A stretch of 53,564 bases of DNA from an uncultured Patescibacteria group bacterium. GTDB lineage: Bacteria; Patescibacteriota; Patescibacteriia; Veblenbacterales; UBA10138. The notes beneath the pieces are model-generated. The model was given only the letters and a program-made list of their open reading frames with translations. It ran no database searches and was not told where the DNA came from. The translations under genes and the position numbers were made by a program. The stretch spans positions 1 through 53,564 of the forward strand of contig CALFUV010000007.1 of assembly GCA_937929825.1 (NCBI GenBank), read 5' to 3'. Shown here piece after piece: positions 24,433-32,987 of this stretch (positions are counted from its first letter, which is position 1; every line of letters starts with the position of its first letter).

Positions 24433-26091
24433 TTAACCATTAATACAAGACTTGATAAACTCTCGAAATAACGGGTGTGGCTTAAGAGGACGAGATTGAA
24501 ACTCAGGATGAAATTGAGTACCAAGCATAAAAGGATGACCTTTTATTTCAGCTATTTCTACTAAATTCTTTTGTGGATTAATGCCAGAAAAAACAAAACC
24601 GGCTGATTCAAATTGCTGACGGTACTTGTTGTTAAATTCGTAGCGATGGCGATGTCTTTCAAAAATAATAACCCGCCCGGACCTTTGTTCAAGAGGTACA
24701 GCTGAAGAATCCTTTGTTGTATAAGCCCGATAAGCTATAGAATCAGGTTTCAATTCACAAGCATACGCCCCCAAACGCATACTGGCCCCCATATGTTTGG
24801 CGGCTAAATTAACACGTTGTTCCTGCATAATATGAATTACCGGATGTTTAGTATCAATTTGAAATTCAGTTGAATTAACTTCTTTGCTTTTTAAAATTAA
24901 ACGACCGAATTCAATAGACATTATTTGCATACCTAAACATAAACCAAAATAAGGCACATTCTGTTCACGACAATATTGAGCGGCCATAATTTTACCTTCA
25001 ATACCCCTGACACCAAAGCCCCCCGGTACCACTATACCATCTGCTTCTTTAAATTTAGACCATTCACGTTTATCTTTTTTTTCCAGTTTTTCCGAATCAA
25101 TATCAATAATTGATAATCTTACTCTACAAAAAGCAGCTGCTGACTTTAAAGCTTCATGAACGCTTATATAAGCATCTCCATGGGCCGTATATTTCCCTAC
25201 CAAAGCCACTATTACCTTTTTTCGGCCACTTTTTAATGATTTAACCAAATTATACCAAGAAGACAAATTTGGTTTTTGTTTTTTCAAATTAAAATGCCTA
25301 AAAATAAGCACTGATAAGCCATTAGACTCTAAATCTAACGGAACTTCATAAATAGATTTCAATGTTGGACAAGGAATGGCGGCTTTTATTGGTACATCAG
25401 CAAAGAGAGCAATTTTTTCCAATAATTCTTGGGGTATTTTTTTGTCAGCCCGGCAGAAAATTATATCCGGCTGAATACCAACTCGATGTAACTCTCTAAC
25501 TGCCATTTGAGTTGGTTTAGTTTTAAGTTCACCTGAAGTCTCCAAGTAAGGTAATAATGTTACTAACGCAAACATGACATTTTCCGTACCTACCTCACGA
25601 TGCCATTGCCGTGCAGCTTCTAAATATGGTTCACCTTCTATATCTCCCACTGTACCACCAATTTCTATTAATAAAAAATCAGGCGATGTCCTAGAAACCG
25701 CTTCACGAATACGATCCTTAATTACGGTGGTAATATGAGGAATTACCTGAATTGTACGTCCCAAATAACTACCTTGTCTCTCGGCAGATAATACCTGCTG
25801 ATAAACTTGACCAGTGGTAATATTTGACTGACGAGACAACGGTTCATCAATAAATCTTTCATAATGGCCTAAATCCAAATCAGCTTCATAGCCGTCATCT
25901 GTTACAAAAACTTCACCATGCTGATAAGGCGACATTGTTCCTGGATCAATGTTTAAATAAGGATCCATTTTCATAACAGTCACCTTGTAACCTGCTGCTT
26001 TAAGAATAGCGCCTATGGCTGCCATAGCCGTCCCCTTACCCAAACCAGAACAAACACCACCGGTTACAAAAATATATTTTGTTTTGAGCAT
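24433..26091 (-). CDS. pyrG: CTP synthase PyrG
   Basis: 552 aa. It makes CTP from UTP, ATP and glutamine. The N-terminal synthase domain starts KYIFVTGGVCSGLGKGTAMAAIGAILKAAGY (P-loop-like) and includes MDPYLNIDPGTMSPYQHGEVFVTDDGYEADLDLGHYERF. The C-terminal class I glutamine amidotransferase has GGFGVRG, PYFGLCLGMQIM with the catalytic Cys near 385, and QFHPEF with the catalytic His. GVCSGLGKG replaces the usual GVVSSLGKG. It starts 2 bp after rplI. Confidence 0.97.
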   Translation of the reverse strand: MLKTKYIFVTGGVCSGLGKGTAMAAIGAILKAAGYKVTVMKMDPYLNIDPGTMSPYQHGEVFVTDDGYEADLDLGHYERFIDEPLSRQSNITTGQVYQQVLSAERQGSYLGRTIQVIPHITTVIKDRIREAVSRTSPDFLLIEIGGTVGDIEGEPYLEAARQWHREVGTENVMFALVTLLPYLETSGELKTKPTQMAVRELHRVGIQPDIIFCRADKKIPQELLEKIALFADVPIKAAIPCPTLKSIYEVPLDLESNGLSVLIFRHFNLKKQKPNLSSWYNLVKSLKSGRKKVIVALVGKYTAHGDAYISVHEALKSAAAFCRVRLSIIDIDSEKLEKKDKREWSKFKEADGIVVPGGFGVRGIEGKIMAAQYCREQNVPYFGLCLGMQIMSIEFGRLILKSKEVNSTEFQIDTKHPVIHIMQEQRVNLAAKHMGASMRLGAYACELKPDSIAYRAYTTKDSSAVPLEQRSGRVIIFERHRHRYEFNNKYRQQFESAGFVFSGINPQKNLVEIAEIKGHPFMLGTQFHPEFQSRPLKPHPLFREFIKSCING

Positions 26092-26093
26092 AT

Positions 26094-26540
26094 TTATTTA
26101 GACCTTATTATTAAATTAACAGTGGCTTTAATATCATTGGAAAAATTTATCGTAAACTGATGTTGACCAACTGTTTTAATATGTGCAGGTATAAAAATTT
26201 GTTTGGGTAAAACCTCTATTTTTAATTGTTCTTTTATAGCTTGGCTTAATATTTCAGGAGATATTGAGGCGTATAAAGTTCCGGCTGAAGAGGCTGGTTT
26301 TACAATAATTATTTGCTTGTTATTTAAGGCCTCTGCCTTAATTTTACCCTGACTAACTAAATAATCCTCTTTCTTTTGTATAGAGACTTTTTTTTGCAAT
26401 AAGTCTTTTGTTTTATTAGGTGTTGCAGGTACGGCTAACCTGCGAGGAAAAAGATAATTAAGAGCAAAACCATCAGCTACTGTCTTAATTTCATCAATCC
26501 GCGCCACTCCAGCCACATCTTTAATAAAAATCACCTTCAT
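26094..26540 (-). CDS. rplI: 50S ribosomal protein bL9
   Basis: 148 aa from the ATG at 26540 (MKVIFIKDVAG). The ORF track begins two codons upstream at a TTG. The N-terminal rRNA-binding domain has the typical VIFIKDV start and VADGFALNYLFPRRLAVPAT. A helix links it to the C-terminal domain (LYASISPEILSQAIKEQLKIEVLPKQIFI...KTVGQHQFTINFSNDIKATVNLIIRS). Some CPR lineages are reported to lack bL9, so its presence is informative for placing the organism. No SD. Confidence 0.95.
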   Translation of the reverse strand: MKVIFIKDVAGVARIDEIKTVADGFALNYLFPRRLAVPATPNKTKDLLQKKVSIQKKEDYLVSQGKIKAEALNNKQIIIVKPASSAGTLYASISPEILSQAIKEQLKIEVLPKQIFIPAHIKTVGQHQFTINFSNDIKATVNLIIRSK

Positions 26541-26564
26541 AATCAACTGATTTAAAAAAGACTA

Positions 26565-27830
26565 TTAATTGTTTTTGTTTAATATTTCCAAAGCTCTCTC
26601 AAGTTGAGGATCTTTTTCTTCTTCAATATCCTGACGCGTTAGCTCCACTTCAATATCAGGTGTAAGTCCAACAATATCTATAGAACGTTCATTAGGTGTA
26701 AACCATTTAGCTATTGTAAGCTTAACTGCGCTGCCATCGGGAAATTCTTGTAAATCCTGAACCGACCCTTTACCAAATGTTTTTTCTCCGACTATAGTTG
26801 CCAACTGCCAATCTTGCAATGCACCAGTAACTATTTCTGAGGCTGAAGCTGAACCACCATTAACCAAAACAATTGTGGGTATATTGGCTAAATTACCCGG
26901 ACCAACACTCTTATAATCATAATAATCTCTTTCAGGTAACTTTTCTTTTACCACAACTCCATTGGCTATCCAATAACTAGCTACAGCAATGGCCTGATCC
27001 AGAAAACCGCCTGGATTATTTCTTAAATCTAAAATAATAGCACTGGCTCCTTGCGCTTTAAGATTTTGCCAAGAGGCATTAAATTTTTTGTCCGTATCTT
27101 GAGAAAAATGAACTATTTTAATATAAGCTATATTTTGACCACTGGTAGTTTTTTTCATTTCACTTCTTACTGTCTGAATGGTAATTTTATCTCTAATAAT
27201 CTTTATTTCCTTAGGTTCGTTTGAGCCTTTAGGTAATATGGTTAAAACTACGGGCGTTCCTCTTTTACCTCTAATCAAAGTGACAGCATAATCTACTGCC
27301 ATGCCAGTAGTATCAATGCCATCAATTAAAATTATGCGATCACCTGATTTAAGTCCTGCTCTTTCTGCTGGTGTAGCTGCCAAGGGGGCTATAATTACTA
27401 AATTATTGTTACGAAGTCCTATTTCAGCGCCAATACCGTCAAAAGTTCCTTCTAATTCATTGTTAAACTCTTGAGCTAATTGAGGATTCATAAAAATAGA
27501 ATATGGATCTTCAAGTCCTGCAACCATACCCGCTAAAGAGCCATAAAAAAGCTTGGTATCAGTTAGAGGGCGACTATAGGCATGACGATGTATATAATCC
27601 CAAACCTGCCAAAACAATTTGAAATCTACATCTTTTGTTAAATAAGGCGGCGGCTCACTATGAGTATTGTAAACTTGTCCGCTCCCTTTTAATGGAACTG
27701 AACTTGGTTGAGCTGTTATGTAACCTAAAACAAAAGACAATATAACAAAAATGACCACTAAACTTAGGGGGGTGGCTCGTTTTTGTTTACGAGATTCTGT
27801 TACTGAATTTGATGACAATATTGAATTCAT
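26565..27830 (-). CDS. C-terminal processing peptidase, S41 family (CtpA-like)
   Basis: 421 aa. One N-terminal membrane anchor (~21-40), a helical domain, a PDZ domain (~130-205, with APLAATPAERAGLKSGDRIILIDG), then the S41 protease. The catalytic pair appears as NGGSASASEIVTGAL (Ser329) and GEKTFGKGSVQ (Lys354), 25 residues apart as in characterised CtpA enzymes. LDLRNNPGGFLDQA is the oxyanion-side motif. Tail-specific proteases of this type cleave exported proteins outside the membrane. It has its own promoter in the gap after murA and is followed by rplI. Confidence 0.95.
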   Translation of the reverse strand: MNSILSSNSVTESRKQKRATPLSLVVIFVILSFVLGYITAQPSSVPLKGSGQVYNTHSEPPPYLTKDVDFKLFWQVWDYIHRHAYSRPLTDTKLFYGSLAGMVAGLEDPYSIFMNPQLAQEFNNELEGTFDGIGAEIGLRNNNLVIIAPLAATPAERAGLKSGDRIILIDGIDTTGMAVDYAVTLIRGKRGTPVVLTILPKGSNEPKEIKIIRDKITIQTVRSEMKKTTSGQNIAYIKIVHFSQDTDKKFNASWQNLKAQGASAIILDLRNNPGGFLDQAIAVASYWIANGVVVKEKLPERDYYDYKSVGPGNLANIPTIVLVNGGSASASEIVTGALQDWQLATIVGEKTFGKGSVQDLQEFPDGSAVKLTIAKWFTPNERSIDIVGLTPDIEVELTRQDIEEEKDPQLERALEILNKNN

Positions 27831-27861
27831 TACTTGATTAAATTACTTTCAACTTCAAATG

Positions 27862-27890
27862 AGTTTATCATAAAATGAGTACTGGGTCAA
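27862..27890 (-). promoter_or_regulatory. Promoter of the ctpA-like gene
   Basis: On the minus strand -35 TTGACC (27885-27890), 17-bp spacer, -10 TAAACT (27862-27867) preceded by TGA, which gives the extended -10 TGN. Predicted leader of about 25 nt. Confidence 0.65.
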
Positions 27891-27892
27891 AA

Positions 27893-29149
27893 CTAAACTC
27901 GCATAATACTCGCGCCAATATTCTTTAATCTTTCTTCCAAAAATTCATAACCTCGATCAATAGGATAAACATTCTTTATAATACTTTTACCCTTCGCAGC
28001 TAAGGCGGCTGTTAATAAAGCCAAACCGGCTCTAGCGTCCGGCGCTTCTATAGTTCTACCTTCAAGCTGCCTAGGCCCTTGTATAATAACTCTATGTGGA
28101 TCACATAAAGTAATGTCCGCGCCCATTTGATTAAGTACATCAGTAAAAAACAGACGACCTTCAAAAATAGTTTCGTGAACTAAACTATGACCAGTAGCTT
28201 GAGTTAAAAGAACTGTCATAGAAGATTGCATATCTGTAACAAAACCGGGGTACTCATGCGTTTTAATATCAACTGCCCGCAAATTTTTCCAATGTTTAAC
28301 AAGTATTTCATTCTGGCTAATATCAAACTCCGCTCCCATATCGCGCCAAACACTCAAAGGAACTTCTAAATGCTCCGGCTGACAATTAGTAACTGTTATT
28401 TGACTGTTGGTGGCTAAAGCCAACATTATAAAAGTACCAGCCTCAATCCTGTCAGGCATCATAATAAATTCTCCAGCTCCAAGTTCTTTTACTCCTTCTA
28501 TATTTATAATTGGTGTCCCTGCCCCGCTTATTCTAGCACCCTGACTATTTAAATAATTAGCCAAAGCAACTATTTCTGGCTCTAAAGCTGCGTTAATTAA
28601 TTTTGTAAACCCATCTGCCAATACCCCAGCCAGCATCATAGTTTCTGTCCCTGTTACGCTAATTTTGGGAAAAACTATTATTCCGCCTTTTAATTTTTTA
28701 GCGCGTAATTTATAAGTCAGATCCTTTGTTTCTGTTACCTCAACACCTAAAGATTGAAAACCTTTCAAAAATAAATCAATCGGGCGTCGTCCTATTTTAC
28801 AGCCTCCCGGATGAGATAATTCAACCTCGCCAAATCTCGCTAAAAGAGGGCCGGTTAAAACCGTTGACGCCCGTAATTTATTAACTAAATCTCGCGGCAT
28901 TAAGCCAGATGAAACTTTGCTCGTATTAACTTTATAAACACCTTTTGCTAATTTGTTCACACTAGCACCTAATCTTTCCAATATTTCAAATTGTCTTTTA
29001 ACATCTTCTATTTCCGGAACATTAACTAAATCCATATCATCTTTAGATAACAAAGAAGCGGCAATAGCCTTTAAAGCCAAATTCTTAGCGCCGGCTACCG
29101 GCAATTTACCTGATAATTGATATCCGCCCTCAATAATAAAATCTGACAT
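27893..29149 (-). CDS. murA: UDP-N-acetylglucosamine 1-carboxyvinyltransferase MurA
   Basis: 418 aa. First committed step of peptidoglycan synthesis: transfer of enolpyruvate from PEP to UDP-GlcNAc. VAGAKNLALKAIAA carries the substrate Lys22. ARFGEVELSHPGGCKIGRRPIDL carries Cys117, so the fosfomycin-target Cys is kept (many resistant MurAs have Asp). PDRIEAGTFI, HEYPGFVTDMQSSM and PDARAGLALLTAALAA are also standard. The usual internal duplication of the EPSP-synthase fold is present. Divergent from the PEGA gene, separated from the other mur genes by the pilus region. Confidence 0.97.
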   Translation of the reverse strand: MSDFIIEGGYQLSGKLPVAGAKNLALKAIAASLLSKDDMDLVNVPEIEDVKRQFEILERLGASVNKLAKGVYKVNTSKVSSGLMPRDLVNKLRASTVLTGPLLARFGEVELSHPGGCKIGRRPIDLFLKGFQSLGVEVTETKDLTYKLRAKKLKGGIIVFPKISVTGTETMMLAGVLADGFTKLINAALEPEIVALANYLNSQGARISGAGTPIINIEGVKELGAGEFIMMPDRIEAGTFIMLALATNSQITVTNCQPEHLEVPLSVWRDMGAEFDISQNEILVKHWKNLRAVDIKTHEYPGFVTDMQSSMTVLLTQATGHSLVHETIFEGRLFFTDVLNQMGADITLCDPHRVIIQGPRQLEGRTIEAPDARAGLALLTAALAAKGKSIIKNVYPIDRGYEFLEERLKNIGASIMRV

Positions 29150-29189
29150 ATTGATATATTAATTATTTATCTATCTCAGTCTTAAAGAC

Positions 29190-29218
29190 TTTAGCAATTA
29201 ATAAAGCCATGCTAAACT
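29190..29218 (+). promoter_or_regulatory. Possible promoter of the PEGA-domain gene
   Basis: TTTAGC (29190-29195), 17-bp spacer, TAAACT (29213-29218) preceded by TGC (extended -10). The -35 is weak. Predicted leader is about 47 nt. A nearby palindrome AGTCTT-T-AAGACT overlaps the -35 side and could be an operator, but it is short. Confidence 0.45.
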
Positions 29219-29271
29219 AAAAATGCAGATATATATATTTTAAATCATAAATTGATAAAAAACAAACTTTT

Positions 29272-30693
29272 ATGACATTATTCTCCAGACGCCTGATATA
29301 CCTATCTTTTATATTAGTTTTTATAATTGCTGGTTTTTTAATACTGTTTTATTTACAAGGATACAGATTTGATACAAACGACTGGGAAATTAAAAGAACT
29401 GGGGCTATTCAAGTTGAATCAAGACCAAAAGGAGCTAAAATTAAACTTAACGGCCAAATACTCTCAAATAGTACACCAACTACGATTCTTTCTCTTTCGC
29501 CGGGTGAATATAATTTAGATATTATCATGGAAGGTTTTCAAACTTGGTCCAAAAAAATAAAAGTTCTGCCATCTGAAGTTGTTTTTTCGGGTGATGTTAT
29601 ATTATGGCCAGAACCGAATACCGGGCAACCCTTAGAAATAAACGGGCTACAAAAATCATGGTTATCAAATAATGGAGAAAGCTTATTATACTTAACCAAA
29701 GCAAACAGCGCCTCCGAACTTTGGTTGTTAAATCTTAAAAGCAGTCAAACTAACTTATTAACCAGAACAACTGAATCGGAAATTATTAATGCTGTTTGGA
29801 GTCCTTTAAATAGAGAAATATTAATTCAGGAACGAATTAAAGATAAAAATTTATGGAAAATTTATAATTTAGAAAATGGACTTTGGGAAGAATTACCAAC
29901 TCCCGGTAGTTTAAATTTTAATGTTGTTCAATGGAGCAAAGAAAAAAACTTATTATACGCCTCAACAACAACTGAATTATATGAAATAAACTTAAAAAAC
30001 AATTCCCATAGAATTATCTGGCGTGAAAGACTAGTTGATTTTAGGATACGTCATAATATTGTATTCGGCCTTAACCGAAACGGCGAAGCTCTCAATCTTA
30101 AGCTTTTAAATTTATCAAACTTAAAAACTTTGCCCCTGCCAGAAATGTCAATATTATCATCTAATGTAAATTTTCTTGATAATAGCGGTGATTGGGTACC
30201 TTTATTTGATATTGACAGGCACACTCTTTATTTATTAAATTCGCCTTTAATTGAAGAAAAACCAATTCGGCGATTGCCAGATGTTACGGCTATAAATTGG
30301 CAAAACGAAAACAGTCTTACTATTACTAATAATTTTGAAATATGGCTTTATGATCCTCAAAAGGATTCTTTGGAATTTGTGGAGCGTTTAGGCACAAGCT
30401 TAAATGGGGCTTGGCGTTATGCAGAAGAGCAATACGTTATTTTTTACGGAGCTAATGAGGTTTGGGTAATTGAACTTGATACTAGAGGAAATCGCCAACG
30501 CTGGTTATTAAGTAATTATGAGCAGGATGTTGTAAAAATAATGCTAAGCCCAGACCATAAAACACTCTATGTGCAAACTACAACTGATATATACCGTCTT
30601 AATCTTCAACCAGAAACCCGTTCTTTCTTGCAGCCAACTGATTTGCCCTCAACAATGATTCAAAAGTACCTGCGTCCGTCCAATAACCAGTAA
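29272..30693 (+). CDS. Membrane-anchored PEGA-domain protein with beta-propeller-like body
   Basis: 473 aa. One N-terminal membrane anchor (~8-29). A PEGA domain at ~44-105: GAIQVESRPKGAKIKLNGQILSNSTPTTILSLSPGEYNLDIIMEGFQTWSKKI. The rest resembles a WD40/TolB-like beta-propeller, with repeated blades of the form 'WLSNNGESLLYLTK', 'AVWSPLNREILIQE' and 'MLSPDHKTLYVQT'. PEGA proteins are extracytoplasmic and often bind surface components; the role here is unknown. Its last 31 codons overlap the convergent rfbA by 95 bp, and both frames look genuine there. Confidence 0.8.
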   Translation: MTLFSRRLIYLSFILVFIIAGFLILFYLQGYRFDTNDWEIKRTGAIQVESRPKGAKIKLNGQILSNSTPTTILSLSPGEYNLDIIMEGFQTWSKKIKVLPSEVVFSGDVILWPEPNTGQPLEINGLQKSWLSNNGESLLYLTKANSASELWLLNLKSSQTNLLTRTTESEIINAVWSPLNREILIQERIKDKNLWKIYNLENGLWEELPTPGSLNFNVVQWSKEKNLLYASTTTELYEINLKNNSHRIIWRERLVDFRIRHNIVFGLNRNGEALNLKLLNLSNLKTLPLPEMSILSSNVNFLDNSGDWVPLFDIDRHTLYLLNSPLIEEKPIRRLPDVTAINWQNENSLTITNNFEIWLYDPQKDSLEFVERLGTSLNGAWRYAEEQYVIFYGANEVWVIELDTRGNRQRWLLSNYEQDVVKIMLSPDHKTLYVQTTTDIYRLNLQPETRSFLQPTDLPSTMIQKYLRPSNNQ

Positions 30694-31330
30694 GTTTAGA
30701 AAATTTCATAGTTCCGGCCTTAATATAATAATTATTAACATCTGTAATTTCCAACTCACCCCGAGAAGATGGTTTTAATTTTTTTATTATTGAAAAAACT
30801 TGAGTGTCATAAAGATAACAGCCGGTTACTACCCAATTAGAAGGCGACTTTTGGGGTTTTTCAATAATTTCAATTATTCTATCACTCTTAACACAAGCTA
30901 CACCAAAACGAGAAGGATTAATTACTTCTTTTAAGAAAACATGAGCGCCTATTGGCTCCGTTGCAAAATTTTTTATACTACCAGATAAATTATCCTCATA
31001 AATATTATCTCCTAAAATAGCCACCACCGGCTTATTATCTGCAAAATCTTCAGCTAATCCCAGGGCTTGGGCAATTCCCCCGGGCTCATCCTGAAGTTCA
31101 TAAGAAAGTTTAACTCCCCACTCCTTGCCTGACCCAAGTAAATGTAAAAAATGACCGGCATGCTCTGGCCCAGAAACGATTAAAATTTCTTTCAAACCAG
31201 CTTGCACCAAAGTTTCTAAAGGATAATAAATCATGGGCTTGTTGTATATAGGCAACAAATGCTTATTGGTTACTTTGGTTAATGGCCTAAGACGAGTACC
31301 TAGACCACCGGCTAAAATCACTCCTTTCAT
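30599..31330 (-). CDS. rfbA: Glucose-1-phosphate thymidylyltransferase, short RfbA/RmlA type
   Basis: 243 aa. MKGVILAGGLGTRLRPLTKVTNKHLLPIYNKPMIYYPLETL holds the nucleotidyltransferase signature. VAILGDNIYEDNL, FGVACV, EIIEKPQKSPSNWVVTGCYLYD and GYWTDAGTFESLLRANQLA complete the family pattern. It makes dTDP-glucose, the entry point to dTDP-6-deoxy sugars. It is shorter than E. coli RmlA (about 290 aa), like many short-form enzymes. The minus-strand -10 TAGAAT (31337-31342, with TG at the extended position) lies 6 nt before the ATG, so the mRNA may be leaderless. Same strand as rfbD-rfbB but separated from rfbD by 393 bp. Confidence 0.92.
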   Translation of the reverse strand: MKGVILAGGLGTRLRPLTKVTNKHLLPIYNKPMIYYPLETLVQAGLKEILIVSGPEHAGHFLHLLGSGKEWGVKLSYELQDEPGGIAQALGLAEDFADNKPVVAILGDNIYEDNLSGSIKNFATEPIGAHVFLKEVINPSRFGVACVKSDRIIEIIEKPQKSPSNWVVTGCYLYDTQVFSIIKKLKPSSRGELEITDVNNYYIKAGTMKFSKLTGYWTDAGTFESLLRANQLAARKNGFLVED

Positions 31331-31723
31331 AATACTATTCTATCACCTTTATCAGTCTAACTCTAGCATAAATTTTAATCTGATCACCAGTTTTGAAATA
31401 TAAAATTATATTTTTAAATCCAAAACCATTCATGATCATAAACTAACACAATAGATCTTTGCCAAATAGTTTTCTAAAATCTATTCTTGGCATTAAACCA
31501 CCCGAACTTAACTCATCTTTATTTGTCATAAAATTAAATTCATTTAAATTATTATAAAAAAATTGTTTTTTATTTGTCAGCCTTTACAAAAAATTTTTAA
31601 TAAACCTCTTATATTTTATACATATTTTAGACTAACTATATGATGAATCAAATAAAGAACAATTATTGAAACAATACCATATACCATTAAACTTATTTAT
31701 TCTATTTAATAAATTTTGTACAT
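31331..31723. other. 393-bp AT-rich spacer between rfbD and rfbA
   Basis: No convincing gene. The minus strand has a possible -10 for rfbA at its edge and a 32-codon ORF (31335-31433, MNGFGFKNIILYF...RVRLIKVIE) with no start signal, ending inside that -10. The rest is A/T-rich with short homopolymers and no stable GC hairpin. It may be a site where a gene (for example rfbC) was lost, but no remnant is readable. Confidence 0.5.
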
Positions 31724-32566
31724 TTATAAGCCAATATAATCAACCAAGGCTTTTTGCCAAAAACGCAAAGGTGAAAATTTTCTATTAATAAGTATGCCCC
31801 AACGAGGCCGATTAGCCGCTGAACAATACTCAGTTGAAGCGATTGGTAAAAGTGGGGTCTTTAATTTTTTAATTCGCCAAATTTCTTGGGCTATTTCATA
31901 CCATGAACATACTCCCTCGTTCACTAAATGATAAATTCCAGGATTATAATGTCCCTTTAACAAATTAACAACTGCTTCAGCTAAATCTTTAGTATAAGTA
32001 AGTTTACCATATTGATCATTTACTACTTTAACTTCTGCTCTTTCCTGTGAAAATTTAATAATAGTCTCAATAAAATTCATAGCTCTGGGTTTACCGCGCT
32101 GCGGCGTTTTACCATATAACCACGAAGTTCGTATTAAAAAACCATGTTCGTATTCTATCACATATTTCTCTCCCGCTGCTTTTGATTGACCATAAATATT
32201 AATTGGGTGAGGTAAAGCAGTTTCGTCATAACCTGACTGGTTTTCTCCATCAAAAACCATTTCCGTTGAAAAATGAACTAATTTAGAGCTAATTGCTCTA
32301 GCTCCGTCAACTAAAAATCCAATTGCCTCACTATTTAATTTATATGCTACTTCCCTATTTAATTCAGCGCCATCAACATCAGTAAACCCAGTGGCATTAA
32401 CTATAATATCAGGATTAATTTTCTCAATTATTTCTTTTACCGCTACGCTATTAGTAATATCAACCTCCTCTCTGTCAACTCCTACTACTTTATTTGTCCA
32501 CGCTTTCAATTGTCTTTCTAAATCATTTCCCAGCATACCCCGATTACCAAACAACAAAATAGGCAT
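31724..32566 (-). CDS. rfbD: dTDP-4-dehydrorhamnose reductase RfbD-like
   Basis: 280 aa, RmlD family of SDR enzymes. LFGNRGMLGNDLERQL is the nucleotide-binding loop. NPDIIVNATGFTDVDGAE, HFSTEMVFDGENQSGYDE, the YxxxK motif YGQSKAAGEKYV and IRTSWLYG follow the RmlD pattern. RmlD reduces dTDP-4-keto-L-rhamnose with NAD(P)H. The usual partner epimerase RfbC is not present in the cluster; an FdtA-like ketoisomerase precedes it instead, so the true substrate may differ. It follows that gene by 19 bp. Confidence 0.88.
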   Translation of the reverse strand: MPILLFGNRGMLGNDLERQLKAWTNKVVGVDREEVDITNSVAVKEIIEKINPDIIVNATGFTDVDGAELNREVAYKLNSEAIGFLVDGARAISSKLVHFSTEMVFDGENQSGYDETALPHPINIYGQSKAAGEKYVIEYEHGFLIRTSWLYGKTPQRGKPRAMNFIETIIKFSQERAEVKVVNDQYGKLTYTKDLAEAVVNLLKGHYNPGIYHLVNEGVCSWYEIAQEIWRIKKLKTPLLPIASTEYCSAANRPRWGILINRKFSPLRFWQKALVDYIGL

Positions 32567-32585
32567 AATTTATTTTATTCCAAAA

Positions 32586-32984
32586 TTAATGATTGATAGC
32601 TTGCTTAAATTCATTATAATCTGTAATATAATCTTCCCTTTTAGGGTTATAAGATGTGGAAGATATTGCTATTACTACTGTACCTGCCTGCCAAACTTCA
32701 AAATGATGCCATACATAATTACCTACATATATCGCATCGCCTACTTTCAATTCTATATCCTGACATACTTTACCATCATCAATTTGCATTATTGTCATAC
32801 CGCGAACACAAAAGAAAACTTCTTGTTCAATTTTATGACAATGTGAACCGGATGGCTTTATGCCGTCAACAATAGCATAAACTCTTTTAATCTCAAAAGG
32901 CACATGTTCTATAACCTCCAAAGGTATTAAGGTGAACCTTTCGTCTGTATATACTGGTAATTTGAATTTTTTGAACTTGTCCAT
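32586..32984 (-). CDS. FdtA/WxcM-like dTDP-sugar 3,4-ketoisomerase (cupin)
   Basis: 132 aa, single cupin domain. VPFEIKRVYAIVDGIKPSGSHCHKIEQEVFFCVRG matches the FdtA/QdtA/WxcM C-terminal family, including the His pair HCH; DGKVCQDIELKVGDAIYVGNYVWHHF and the tail REDYITDYNEFKQ are typical. FdtA-type enzymes convert dTDP-4-keto-6-deoxyglucose to the 3-keto isomer. The length and tail do not fit RfbC (about 180 aa). It sits between rfbB (3 bp gap) and rfbD, where RfbC is normally found. Confidence 0.82.
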   Translation of the reverse strand: MDKFKKFKLPVYTDERFTLIPLEVIEHVPFEIKRVYAIVDGIKPSGSHCHKIEQEVFFCVRGMTIMQIDDGKVCQDIELKVGDAIYVGNYVWHHFEVWQAGTVVIAISSTSYNPKREDYITDYNEFKQAINH

Positions 32985-32987
32985 AAT

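Noticed and set aside
31335-31433. 32-codon minus-strand ORF before rfbA
   Set aside because: No initiation signal, and its stop lies inside the likely rfbA -10. Noted only as part of the spacer.
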